Assembly (NCBI GenBank): GCA_038496445.1
Contig: JALMLS010000516.1
Span: 310,001-374,000 of the forward strand
DNA from: Trichosphaerium sp. ATCC 40318
Lineage: Eukaryota > Discosea > Flabellinia > Trichosidae
Reading direction: 5' to 3'
DNA length: 64,000 bases
Positions 1 through 10,074 of this stretch are shown here, in pieces. Each line of letters opens with the position of its first letter. Positions within the stretch are counted from its first letter, which is position 1. The position numbers were made by a program, and so were the translations under genes. The notes under the pieces are model-generated. The model ran no database searches. It was not told where the DNA came from and saw only the letters and a list, made by a program, of their open reading frames with translations.

Positions 1-252
1 CCACTCCATAGCTCAAAATCAGGGGAATAACTTCCGCTCTTCGTCATACTACCAATGTAAAACGACGTTACAGAGAATACTAGACTCTTTTTGTTTCTTC
101 CAGCGTCCGCTATGGCGATTGGTTTGTAGTTCTTGGCTTTATTGGAACGCTTAAAATATATCTTGACAATTTGTTAGCGTAATCAATAGAGATCATAGCA
201 ACGCACCTCACGTCCCATGAAAGATGCTCTTCCCAGAAGCACCAATAAGTGG

Positions 253-555
253 CTATTTTTTATAGTAGCGAAGGCGAAGCACTTTCTCCTGAGCGGAGAA
301 ATTATCAGAAAATGCTCTCAGAGATAGTTTTGGAAAGTGTAGGTACTTGCGTTTAAAAACGCTGGAGAATTCCAGAAAAATTATGTAACGTACCCTTTCA
401 TAATCTTTTTCACTTTAACTACTGTTACGCCTTTGGTTTCTAAAAACGTCTTTAACGACGCGGGCGTCGCCTGTTTAAGGGGGTAAGAACGCAATGTACT
501 AAACTTTGAGTACGTTATAAGGCACGTTACCAATGTAAACTTCAAAAGCTTCCAT
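253..555 (-). CDS. Small RRM-type RNA-binding protein (three-exon model)
   Basis: Reading leftwards from the ATG at 555, a first exon of 42 bases encodes MEAFEVYIGNVPYN. A 43-base intron (513-471, GTACTC...AACAG) joins it to ATPASLKTFLETKGV and VKKIMKG. A second intron (393-362, GTACGT...CCAG) leads to an exon ending at TAG 253. VYIGNVPY fits the RNP2 strand of an RRM, and the following helix and strand fit the fold, as does AFSDNFSAQEKVLRL as strand 3 plus helix 2. RRMs bind single-stranded RNA. The protein would be about 75 residues, short for a full RRM, and the third exon may contain a 30-base in-frame intron (GTACCT...TGAG) or continue past the TAG by further splicing. The family call rests on RNP2 plus the helix pattern; the RNP1 strand is not clear. 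Confidence 0.45.
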
Positions 556-854
556 TTGATGAACCCTAATATGTAACGTATTTTAATGCTTAGAAAGAAC
601 GAGTGGCTTTGCGAACTGCCTTTTACACAAGGAGTCAACTCCAGTAAACTGCATGACATTAATGCACGTGCGAGATAGTTATTGTAGGTTTTACCACGTG
701 ATAAAAATGGTTGCTTGTGTATAGCTTGTAGATTGATAGTTAATCCGTAACTCTTTATTTACAATCAAACTAGTTGGTTCTTCACTTAGATATTTTAAAT
801 ATCAATCTCGCGTGCATTTTGCTAGAACTGTATTACCAAGCTGTAGTTAGCATA

Positions 855-2631
855 TTAACGTACTGTCTTTTCTCTCTTGAACGGCATTACAGTCCTTCTC
901 AATGGCTGAAACACAAGTTAGAAAAAGGTGTGTGTAAAATTTGTTTCTTTTAAGACACGTACCTTTACATAATATACCACTGCTGTAATTATAATGACAA
1001 TAGCTATAACACCAAATACAATTATTAGGGCTCCCCACCAACGTATCCCGCCAACCAGATTCTCCTGGCAAATGTCTTTGACTGCAAAAACTACAGACAA
1101 TGTTGTTTCGGTATACTCTGAACTACCTATTGTAACGTTCTTACAATTATCTTCTGACACTGTATGGATTGTTGAGAATTCAGATGTCAAGCAATTGTAC
1201 TCAAGCAAATCACGCTTTTCTCCGTCCTTCGGAGGCGTACCAATCTTTACCAGAAGGGTTCCATCCTGAGAATCAAGGCAGCCTTCAAAGGAATTTGGTT
1301 AGGGATACTAAAAACCATCACAGCCATACCGGACACTGTAATAGTAGCATCATCGGTAACTGTCAGAGTGCTATTTGTTACATTAAGGCCACCTGATATT
1401 TCCGTAGGTATAATAACGAGAATATCCTCATCAATGACTATGTCAATCTAGCAATTTTATTAATTCCATCAACAAGTATTAAGCTCACTTTTCGAGGTTC
1501 AGTGCGATTTACAGGAACAAATTCGTTAATAACTTCCTCTGCTGAAGATGTAGAGTCAGATTACAATTGTGTAAACAAAGAGAGGTATTATACCATATTC
1601 CATAGCCTTCTGGAGTAGTTGACGTGTTGATTGTTTGATCATCTGATCATTTATGAATACTGTAGCATCGCCAATAAGAATAACCCTTCCTTTGCCTGTT
1701 TATTGTTAAGCCCACAACACGACACATGAAAAACGCGTACCCAATTCAACATCAACTATGGCAGCATCTTTTTCATCGTCTTTGTATGTTGCCACAACGC
1801 TAGCGTTTGTACTTATAGAGAATCTCACTAACTACTATAAGTACAATACTGAGAAAAATAAATAAACAGTACCTCTATCATTGACAAACTCAGGATTGTC
1901 AGATAAGCTATCTACTATCGGATGCGGAGGGTCTGGAATATACACCTAAGTTCATTTAATTCTTCAAAGCGCAAAGTTAATACTAGTACCTCGTCTCTTC
2001 CAAAAACCCACCAATCTTTCCTACATGATCCATCACATTGTTGAGGTGTTATACCTGTTGTTAGCGTTATGAGCTGAGGTAGAATCAAAGATTCTTGCCT
2101 GGTATAGAACTACAATAGCTGTGGTTGGGTTCGTCGCACATTAGGTAAGCAACATGACCTTCTTTAACCCACTCCATAATAGCAGACTCCTCATTATTTT
2201 CTTTCATAGCTCCAGTAAATAGAACGTCTTGGTCGTATAGGGTTGAATTATTGAGCTCTGATACTAGTGTAACCGTGTGGCCACTGAACTCTGTATAATA
2301 GTTAATACGTTGACGCTGATACAAAAAGTAAAGAAAGCGTACCAAGCGCTTGTCTGGCGCCGTAATATTGACCGCCACCAAACGACCATGACAATCCGAT
2401 GATGCCGTATGGGTCCCTTTAAGTTCATTAGTTCTCTGACTGTCCATAGGACGGCTTTTTTAGGTTACAAGATAGACCGGTTACAAAGTGAAATAAACAA
2501 AAAAAAAGTCGGGCCTTTTGGGCGTACCTGAACGTGTCCGGTACTACTACTTTAAGGCAAATCACATGCGCGTGGAATATAGATAGCATAAATAATGGGA
2601 ATAGTAGCCTACGAAGCACAGTTTGTTCCAT
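855..2631 (-). CDS. Type I membrane protein with GIFT/DUF4350-like lumenal domain
   Basis: About ten exons join in frame from ATG 2631 to TAA 855. The N-terminus MEQTVLRRLLFPLFMLSIFH is a signal peptide. The lumenal part contains DQDVLFTGAMKENNEESAI, then MEWVKEGHVAYLMCDEPN, and later GRVILIGDATVFINDQMI with RQLLQKAMEY. This order (a 'tip the sum, then ask for the flag' Rossmann-like layout ending in a G-D-x-x-x-F-I-N motif) resembles the DUF4350 / GldG / IFT52 'GIFT' superfamily. That assignment is my inference from pattern, not a search. Near the C-terminus a single span (WWGALIIVFGVIAIVIIITA) is followed by a basic tail PLRRTVMPFKREKTVR, giving lumen-out topology. Several N-x-S/T sequons sit in the lumenal part. 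A 27-base stretch near 2342-2316 has GTACGC and TATCAG ends but is in frame, and I kept it as coding. Confidence 0.6.
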
Positions 2632-3527
2632 AACGCCACAGTTTCAGCTTCTAGAGAGTGTTGACACGTGTTTGACAATTTCTAAAGTTTTTAAGTATTC
2701 TCGAAGTAGAAAGAGAGCAAATCGGACTTTTTTGCTTGTAAATGTACAATAGTTGGTGTGTACAGGCTTGTGACAAATATTGCTTTCCGTCACGTGATGG
2801 GATAGGAAATAAACCCAAAATACCACGTGTTAAGTCACTTGGGTGTTAAGCCAATATTGGAAGCCACGTACTACGTTGCAATCATAACATAGTCGCAGTT
2901 GCTACCAATGTTCCAAATTGTGAACAAAAACCAGTTTCACTGGTAGACTCATATTTACCGCAGCTTGTTAGTTAGAATAAAATTCAGTATTTGTTGGTAG
3001 TTGCTTTGTGTTGTTGTTACAATATTGGTTGAGTCCTGAAAGTCACAAAAGACGGATACAATAATTCACCAAACCTTTTTTTGACGCACAAAGTAGTGGC
3101 CTTAGTGGCCGAAGTGTTTAAATTGGTACAACATGATTTACCAGAGCTAGCATTCGTTAACTCTGACTATTTATCATACTACTCTTATCTAGCAATCTAG
3201 ATTGTCTGCTAGTGGCTTAAAATATAGGCTTAGCCAAAGGGAACAAAACTCAGTCAGCCAAACTATTGTTCTTCCGTTATGAATACAAGCAATATTCGTA
3301 TTCATTGTCCTACATGGCATATTCATGAATATTATTCATGAATATTCACCGGCATTTTATTTCAAGGATTGTGGAGCTTTAAATTTGTAACACATATGCT
3401 GTTGTCACTTCACAGGAATCCTCGTTTTTTCGCCACAATCAGCAAAGCATAAAAGCCCAACAATCCAACAAAGTCAAATTGCACAATTCGACAATACAGT
3501 GGTTCTAATACAATTTATTGCGACTAC
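2632..3527. other. Intergenic region with palindromic motifs
   Basis: I find no supported gene in these 900 bases. The stretch holds a TCACGTGA palindrome at 2790-2797. Near 3319-3349 there are two back-to-back copies of a self-complementary ATTCATGAAT core. It lies between the 5' end of the membrane-protein gene and the Hsp70-derived fragment. Confidence 0.5.
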
Positions 3528-4045
3528 TTCTTTTTAAGTCAAGTTATTGCCATTTGGCGTCACTTGAATGGACTTTTCGTTGCCTTGGGCCATATCTACG
3601 GCTGTTACGGTGAGCACACCGTTAGTATTAAAGTCAAACTTTACTTTCATTTGAGGGACACCTATTATCGTTTGTTAATAAACTGTACTTCTTCTGTAAG
3701 TCAGTTTGAGTGTACCTCTTGGTGCAGGGACTATTCCATCGAGGGTAAACTGTCCAAGTAGCCTATTATGCCGTACCATGGCTCCTTCTCCTTCAAATAT
3801 TTTTATATCCACTGCTGTCTGATTATCAGCGAAGGTGGAAAAGAATTGTTCTTTTGAAGCAGGCATCTTTGTGTAGCTAAAACAACAATCAAATGTAAGT
3901 CGGCAGAGCTCGATGCTTGTTATTTGTGTACCACGTTATGAGCTTTGTCATTACACCGCCAACAGTTTCAATGCCTAAACTGAGAGATGTCACGTCCCAT
4001 AACACTAGCTTGTCAATTAGAGCATATCTCGGTTGTGTCAATTTT
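3528..4045 (-). pseudogene. Hsp70 fragment (end of ATPase domain to start of substrate-binding domain)
   Basis: The minus strand encodes [38 protein letters not shown] and [16 protein letters not shown]. These parallel [18 protein letters not shown] and following residues of the intact Hsp70 gene at 59.6-60.1 kb. Both intron sequences inside the corresponding stretch are retained, including the run GATAATAGGTGTCCCTCAAA across the acceptor, so this is a DNA-level copy and not a retrocopy. The fragment lacks everything upstream of the LLDK motif. Its frame is interrupted by stops after the intron positions, and similarity fades near 3530 (CTTGACTTAAAAAGAAG against CTTGACCAAAGAAGAC). It lies in opposite orientation to the parent-like gene 55 kb away. 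Confidence 0.75.
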
Positions 4046-4741
4046 ATACGCTCAAATTGATATGTTCTCGCGCCTGTTATATTGAACTTCATAGGCAGGT
4101 TTCTTGTGGTTACGTGAGCATATCCAGGATATGCATGTCTATTAAACAGACAAGACCCTATCAGTTGTAAACCGCATTGATAAGCTAATCTGCAAACTCC
4201 CCACTGACTGTAAGGAAGCGCGTGGTCCTATTAGCAATTGGGCTCAGCTAACGTTAAAAAAAGCACATGTGCCTTTACTGTTATGTGAATGAAGCCACCA
4301 GGTTTAAGATGATTCTTTGCCGACGAAAAGAAACCCTTGACGAGCGACTGGTTGTAGCATATCGGGCGCTGTATTCCAGTATGTGGGAAGTTGAATATTA
4401 TACAATCAAACCTAGAATTGTTGAAAATAGGAAACAAAAAACAATAGTACTTCTTGGACTTCATGGTACGATGTAAACATGTTGCATCTACCTCAAGTAG
4501 TACACTTGTACGCATTTGAATCAGCTCAGTGATATTCCTCAAGGCGTTTTTGTACTTACTTACAACCACGAGATAGCTATCCAAAGTAGTTGCTGTAATA
4601 TTGGATGCATGTTTGAACGTGGAAGCAAGGCCTATAATTCAATTAAGCTTTTAGAGAATTAACGTCCTCACCCTTGCTAAAAGAGAAATCACCATCACCA
4701 ACAATGAGAATATCTTTATTAGCGGTATAAGGTTTGTACAT
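3889..4741 (-). CDS. BMT5-like (DUF2431) 25S rRNA uridine-N3 methyltransferase with Hsp70-derived tail
   Basis: This is a SAM-dependent methyltransferase of the DUF2431 family, whose yeast member Bmt5 methylates a uridine of 25S rRNA in the nucleolus. The reconstructed exons read [15 protein letters not shown] (the SAM-binding loop), a segment ending [91 protein letters not shown] and [14 protein letters not shown]. Each is a known conserved block of the family, in the right order. The start ATG 4741 lies ten residues before the SAM motif, as expected. The family normally ends shortly after the ARTYQFER strand. Here the frame continues straight into Hsp70-derived sequence ([15 protein letters not shown]...) for about 45 residues and stops at 3889. 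The core looks intact, so the gene may work with an abnormal tail. Confidence 0.8.
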
Positions 4742-4975
4742 TGGTAAACAACCCTTTTCTTGCTTTCTTAAGGTTTTTGATTAAGCCACCTCTCTCAGAG
4801 GAAGTGTATGGATCTTGTAAACCAACCTATGTGATATCATGTCATACAGCAATGGTGGTTTATTATTATTGTATCAAAATTGCATAGAAAACTACATCCG
4901 AAAAGATAACGGTTTTTTTATTTGTTAACACGTTTCAACACAACGATACAATTTTGCAAAGTCACTTTAGTAATG

Positions 4976-6256
4976 TTACTCTTCATCAAAGTATTGCCGA
5001 CGAACCCATGGCTCATAGGAAAGCATGAGATCAACATGATATTTTACCTCTGAATTGATATATTTCTTGTTACTTTTAAGCTTGGTCATGAGAGAAGAAC
5101 TTAAAGCTTCATCTACATTTGGATAAACGTCATCACCACAGCAATACCAATCACACATTTTGGATGACTTGTTTTCAAGAATGGCATTGATAATAAGCGC
5201 TACACTTGCGTCTGATAGAATAGGTTGTCCGAGCTCGCTGACATGAATATCGAGCGCACAAAGGTGAGTATTGCAACGCAATCCACGTGATAAGTGTTGA
5301 CCAGCGGCATTCAACTGCAGACCGTTAACTCCTGGCAGTTTTAGTACCTTGAGGGACGGATAATTTGCAGCAATTAAGTCACCAATAGCCTTCCATCCGG
5401 TGGCAGATAATGTAACATATCGTAAACAAAGTTCTTTTAACTTGAAGTTCGATAGAGAAAGCAACGCGCCAAGAAATTCGTCAACATTCGTGCAGCTATG
5501 AATACAGAGAGTCTCAAGTGCATTGTTGGTTTCAAGTGCTTCAGCTATACCTTTTATACTTGCTACCCCTTCAGCTCCAAAGTCGAGTTTACGAATTACA
5601 CAATAAGGGTCTGCGATGAGTCGTTGGATTTCCTTAATATCAGTGCTGGACTCTCCGACATTTTCGAAAGAAAGGCATCTGACCTTGTCAGAAAATTCCA
5701 GTATAGCATCAACAATTGTCTTCACATGATCAGTTACAAGAGTATCAACAATACCTATGTTGAATATATTTGGGTCATTGTTGTCCTTAATAAAGTTGGC
5801 AACAATTGTTGCGTTGCTGCTTGGATTTTCAAAGTCGTTCAATCCAAAACATTTTTCAACACTGTAGACGTCAAAGTCAAGTAACGATTCTTGTTCTCCT
5901 TCTTTGTTTTCTTCAATTTCTATTCCTTCTAATTCATAGCTATATTGTTCCATAAAGTCCTTGCTGTTCTGTTTATTGTACTCGGTTTCCCACACTTGCC
6001 ATTTTCTCATTTTTTTCCACAAGGCCAATTTTGTTTTTGTTTCGTCACTGGAAAATCGTGGATCAAGCGAGACGTTGTAGTCTTCTTTGCATTTAAGAGA
6101 CCATATAAATGATGCTGATACAGCTGATTTGGTCATGTGAGAACATTGGAGTAGTTGGATAATGCTACAACCCTTTATTTCTTGTGCTATAATCTGAAGG
6201 AGATTCTCGTCAATGGATGGTGTGTTAGTTGTAACTGCGGTCATTTTTTTCTTCAT
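4976..6256 (-). CDS. Single-exon leucine-rich-repeat protein with F-box-like N-terminus
   Basis: An uninterrupted 426-codon frame, unusual in this intron-dense neighbourhood. Residues about 18-60 (ENLLQIIAQEIKGCSIIQLL ... SFIWSLKCKEDY) have the spacing of an F-box-like helical module. An acidic stretch EGIEIEENKEGEQE follows. From about residue 165 on there are imperfect ribonuclease-inhibitor-type leucine-rich repeats, for example ALETLCIHSCTNVDEFLGAL, FKLKELCLRYVTLSATGWKA and LKVLKLPGVNGLQLNAAGQH. Such proteins usually serve as substrate adaptors of SCF ubiquitin ligases or as protein-binding scaffolds. The F-box assignment is tentative, while the LRR pattern is clear. I cannot name the orthologue. 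Confidence 0.75.
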   Translation of the reverse strand: MKKKMTAVTTNTPSIDENLLQIIAQEIKGCSIIQLLQCSHMTKSAVSASFIWSLKCKEDYNVSLDPRFSSDETKTKLALWKKMRKWQVWETEYNKQNSKDFMEQYSYELEGIEIEENKEGEQESLLDFDVYSVEKCFGLNDFENPSSNATIVANFIKDNNDPNIFNIGIVDTLVTDHVKTIVDAILEFSDKVRCLSFENVGESSTDIKEIQRLIADPYCVIRKLDFGAEGVASIKGIAEALETNNALETLCIHSCTNVDEFLGALLSLSNFKLKELCLRYVTLSATGWKAIGDLIAANYPSLKVLKLPGVNGLQLNAAGQHLSRGLRCNTHLCALDIHVSELGQPILSDASVALIINAILENKSSKMCDWYCCGDDVYPNVDEALSSSLMTKLKSNKKYINSEVKYHVDLMLSYEPWVRRQYFDEE

Positions 6257-6881
6257 TATACGTTCCTAGTTGATAATTAGTATGTTGTGTACCCATTCTG
6301 GCAAAAACTTCGATTTGGCGGGTAAAGTGTTCTTCGAAAAAAAGAAAATCCCGCGCTTTTGAAAAAACAAGTTTGGTTTAGTTTAATAACGCTTGTGGAG
6401 GTGTTTGTTCGTATGTAGGCTTTTAAAACATACCTGTTTTAACCTTGGAGACAAAAAATGCTTAGTAGCTGTTGTTTGAGTCGTAGTGTTTAGTGGGTTT
6501 TAAAAAATTTTCAATATTTTCGAAAAACAACGACTTTTCTCCAACATTGTGCGGCACAAACGCGAAATTAGTACTCTTAAGTCTTTATATACTATATGAG
6601 AGCAATTTGCGACTATCATGACACCAGTTTGGTGAAAATATGTCAAGTTTCTGGAGACTAAGGCCTGTTTCTTAAAAATAAAGGAAAAAAAAATGGTAGG
6701 AAAACTCAAGGTTTAACATTTCTCCGACCACTCGTAGTCACTAGACTATAATCCCAATATCAAGACGTACGGACGATTCCAAAAGGAAGCTCAAGTTTCA
6801 TCTGTCACGTGAAACAATAGATTCCATCCTACACATAATTTTCGAACTATTTATTGAGAACCACTCAAATTTGGTAGAAAC
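6257..6881. other. Intergenic region left of the MITE
   Basis: These 625 bases hold the promoter side of the LRR gene and no supported ORF. The short minus-strand frames here lack coding character. One TCACGTGA palindrome lies at 6805-6812. Confidence 0.5.
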
Positions 6882-7535
6882 TAGCGATGTTCCAAACGAA
6901 TAGAATACCGAATCTATCGCCAGAACGTAAAAAGTTGGAAATAGTCGAATATATTCCGATTCGGTTTTCAGAGAAGAGCGACTGTGAAACTGAAAGTTGT
7001 TGGCTTTTTTTTTAATCACCAAGTGCTTTTTGTTCATCCAAACCACTCTCATACGTTTTAAAATGCATATTTCTATACATAGAGTGGTTGAAAGCCCTAT
7101 ATTGAGTGAGTTTAAGATATCTACGTTTTAGCGGTAAAACTAAGTCACAGTAAGCCTAACCGACACTTTTGTTGTGTGAAATTGTGCCAGTGGTGACGTT
7201 TTTTTGACAATTCGAGCCAATCTTGAGCCCACCACGTGATCTATTTTTTTGCTGTCTCAAAACCACTTTTTAGTACTTTCCACGCGTAGAAATAGCCATC
7301 ACTTGAGGTAAAACATATTTTAACACAATTTTGTAGTTTTATCTATTCACTTGCTCTATTAAAAAAAAGTCTCAGACGTGTTCGGATGTAAAAAAATGGG
7401 TTCAGGACAGCAATAAGGATGTAATTTGTGCCGTTTTATCTCACCACAAAAAAAGCGAGAAGAATATATTCGAATAAACCAAGAAAATTTGGTTCAAATA
7501 CGAATTTTGCAATCTATCCGTTTGGAACATCGCTA
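6882..7535. mobile_element. hAT-like MITE with 8-bp target-site duplication
   Basis: A 654-base element bounded by terminal inverted repeats. The left end starts TAGCGATGTTCCAAACGAAT (6882 on). The right end finishes with the reverse complement, TCCGTTTGGAACATCGCTA (ending 7535), with one mismatch over 22 positions. The bases just outside are identical, GTAGAAAC at 6874-6881 and GTAGAAAC at 7536-7543. That is a perfect 8-bp direct repeat, the hallmark length for hAT superfamily insertions. Subterminal A/T-rich inverted segments (GAATATATTC, TATATTCGAATA) are also present. There is no transposase frame inside, so the element is non-autonomous and needs a hAT transposase from elsewhere. The terminal TAG...CTA fits hAT ends. 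Confidence 0.8.
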
Positions 7536-7930
7536 GTAGAAACCAGTTTTTAGATGATTATTGTCTCATTCAAGTTTACAGCCATACTGTTCCTTTAGCA
7601 AAAACAAAAACCAGTTTCTGCCTGATCGATGACAGAACTAGCAAATCTCACTTTTTTAAACGTGATGCCCTCACGTGAGGTCAAGCGGAAAATTCTTGCG
7701 AATCCAGTGATAAAAACAATTGTAAAAACATATTTGACCCTGGTAGCGTTTACAAAGCCTACAACAACGTTGGTAGTGTTGTGAGAGGTTTTTACATTAA
7801 TACACCTGCTTTGCTGTTTGAATGCTGCGATAGCGCTTCCGTTAGCGTGGAGTAGGCACTAGCGTAGCGCTAGTAAGTTATACATGTACGTTGATTTTTT
7901 AGAGCAAAACAAACGGCAAACAGTGTTTGA

Positions 7931-8041
7931 GGCATTCTTTTGTTTAGAGATGTTGTGATTATCTAAATATCTAGATATCTACTTTTTTTTTCAAAACTAG
8001 ATATCTAGATAATCACAACATCTCTTTTGGTGGAATGCAAA
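7931..8041. repeat. Long palindrome (foldback) with 28-bp perfect arms
   Basis: The left arm AGAGATGTTGTGATTATCTA (7946-7965) continues after an 8-base insertion with GATATCTA (7974-7981). The right arm, 7998-8025, is the exact reverse complement of the joined 28 bases. A T-rich loop of 16 bases separates them, and outer GCATTC/GAATGC pairing extends the fold. The inserted AATATCTA looks like a local duplication of the adjacent ATCTA units. It could be a foldback element or a terminal remnant of a MITE. I see no convincing target-site duplication. Confidence 0.7.
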
Positions 8042-10074
8042 AGCTGTGTAGACCATCAATCCTTTTTCTTCGGTTTTAGCTCAATAGAGTAAGAAGAAAA
8101 ATACGAACCACAAGAAATGAATCTGATACTTTACACTAAAATATGTCGGTATTAGTGAGCACGTGCAAGATCCTCCAACACCACAAAGCCACGAACAACG
8201 CTACAATTCTGTATAAACACATTGTTCATAAAAAGTATTACAAAGCTCCGAGATATTACAATAACCTGTCCTGATACTTTCTAAGCTTCAAAAAATTTAG
8301 CTTAAACCAAAACAAACATGAAAAAAATGAGAAAATGAACTTCGCTAGCGTTTACAAATAAACCAACTACTACCCTTCTCAGCCTTCCAACCTGTGTGAA
8401 CCATATATTCCACTTACGCTGTAGGCAACCAGGAACTTAGAAAAAAGCAGCATACAGCCAAATCATCACGTTTAGCAATGCCAAGCATTCTCTACGCGTA
8501 GGGTATGCTATTACAATTATTTACACGCTTAAACGTAATCAGTGACAATCAGAATTCAAAAAGGAAAGAAGTATAATGTATGTAGCGTTTTAACACCATG
8601 TAAACGAACTGGCACAATATGGACCCTCACACAAAAAAAATAAAGTTTCGGTTGACTTGTGTTTACAAAAACACTTTTGTAGACTGCCGCTGTATGATGC
8701 TTTTCAGCTGTGTTTAGTTCAATATTATACAAAAGCGTAAAACGACCAAGAAGACCTGTTCTTGAGCGCTCAGTTTAAACTTATTTTCACAGGGTAAAAA
8801 ACAGCAGTAATGGCTTGACGCGAATCGCTTGTAACAGCACACGCATTTTATCGGTACTCACTTTTTATGGCCTTACTTATCTTGTTTTACGCACGTTAGT
8901 GGCTACAGCTGTCCTATCAGACATATTTCAACCCACGCGTGCGTTCAAAGTCTGTGTGTAAACCTACCCACGGCCACAGCTTTCTGGTACGTTACAGTAT
9001 CCACAACCATTCATTAAGGACCCACAGTCAAAGGACAGTGAGAAAATCAGGTACGTAGCTGAAACCTATCGCGACCACACAACGAACTAGCATACTGACG
9101 CGCATGCGCGTGTCGGTCGTACCAGAAGTTTGAAATAACAAGCGATGTAAATCCTAACTGTAACGGGCGATTCTTGATCCTTACGCTATCTGTACGCGTG
9201 CAGGCAAATGCTCAAGTACATGGCGTCGTGACAAGTTTTTTGAAATAAACCAAAAATAAATGCATTTTTTTTTGGTTTCGTCGTGTTTCTAAGGCATTTT
9301 GTCGTTTCAGCTTTTGCGGTTTATACGCACCTGTACGCACTATATTAGTCATCACAGGGCTCCATAGAGTCCAATTCAACCTAATATTGACGGAGTAATT
9401 GACAACATTGCTGAAAAAAAGTGAAATTTCATTGAAATACAAGATAAGCACCCTAGAATTACGCGTAGTTGCAACTCCAAATTTCCAAAATCACGCAATA
9501 CATGCAGGCGCATAACATACTGTGATTTTGTTTTAGTTTGCATCCCACTTTTTTTTTCCTGGATATTTTTTCGTGGTATAAAAAGTGCAGATATTTTTTT
9601 GCTTTCAGGTTGGGATTTGGTCTCCCTTCGGTGTCCTCTTCTTCCGCTTAACATACGGAAATGGCACGTCCCCCAAGGCTCAGGAGTTGACCGCCAACGA
9701 GCGAGCGCCTTGGCTTAGTAAGTCAGTAAACCGTTGCCCGAACCCAGATTAGAATGTCGACCTCTTCCTGGTAAGTACCGGCAAATCGGGGGTCCGCTTC
9801 TTCAAAAAGTATTCTACAAAACAAAAAGTCTAGCTGCAGCTACACAATGACTTCTTACACTAGTGAGCTTTTTTGACACTCTTACCTTTTGTTATAACCA
9901 GTTAATACCGTTTAACCTAATTGTATTGGCCCAAGTGCAACCTAGCGAGAGCTTATTCTTGTCTTTCAATTGAGCAAAGTTTATACTCTTTTTTAGCTGT
10001 AAGCTATTGTGATAATCACTATTGTAGAGTTTAAATCTTTTATAAACAAATGCTACACATTCCATATCTTTTGC
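8042..10074. other. Long intergenic region with a GC-richer island
   Basis: No gene is supported across these 2 kb. Short minus-strand frames at 9212-9654 lack coding character. A GC-richer stretch at about 9655-9800, unlike its surroundings, contains CCAACGAGCGAGCGCC and a GTTGCCCGAACCC segment. It is faintly tRNA- or SINE-like, but I find no matching A and B boxes. A second patch around 8930-9110 carries self-complementary GCGCATGCGC. Confidence 0.4.

Noticed and set aside
2316-2342. 27-base intron-like stretch (GTACGC...TATCAG) in the membrane-protein gene
   Set aside because: In frame and much shorter than any intron supported by family conservation in this window, so I kept it as coding.
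3319-3349. Repeated ATTCATGAAT as a possible CRISPR-like or satellite array
   Set aside because: Only two adjacent copies of a short palindrome, with no spacers or further units.
9212-9654. Minus-strand frames of 79 and 92 codons
   Set aside because: They overlap each other in different frames, have no splice or domain support and sit in gene-poor DNA.
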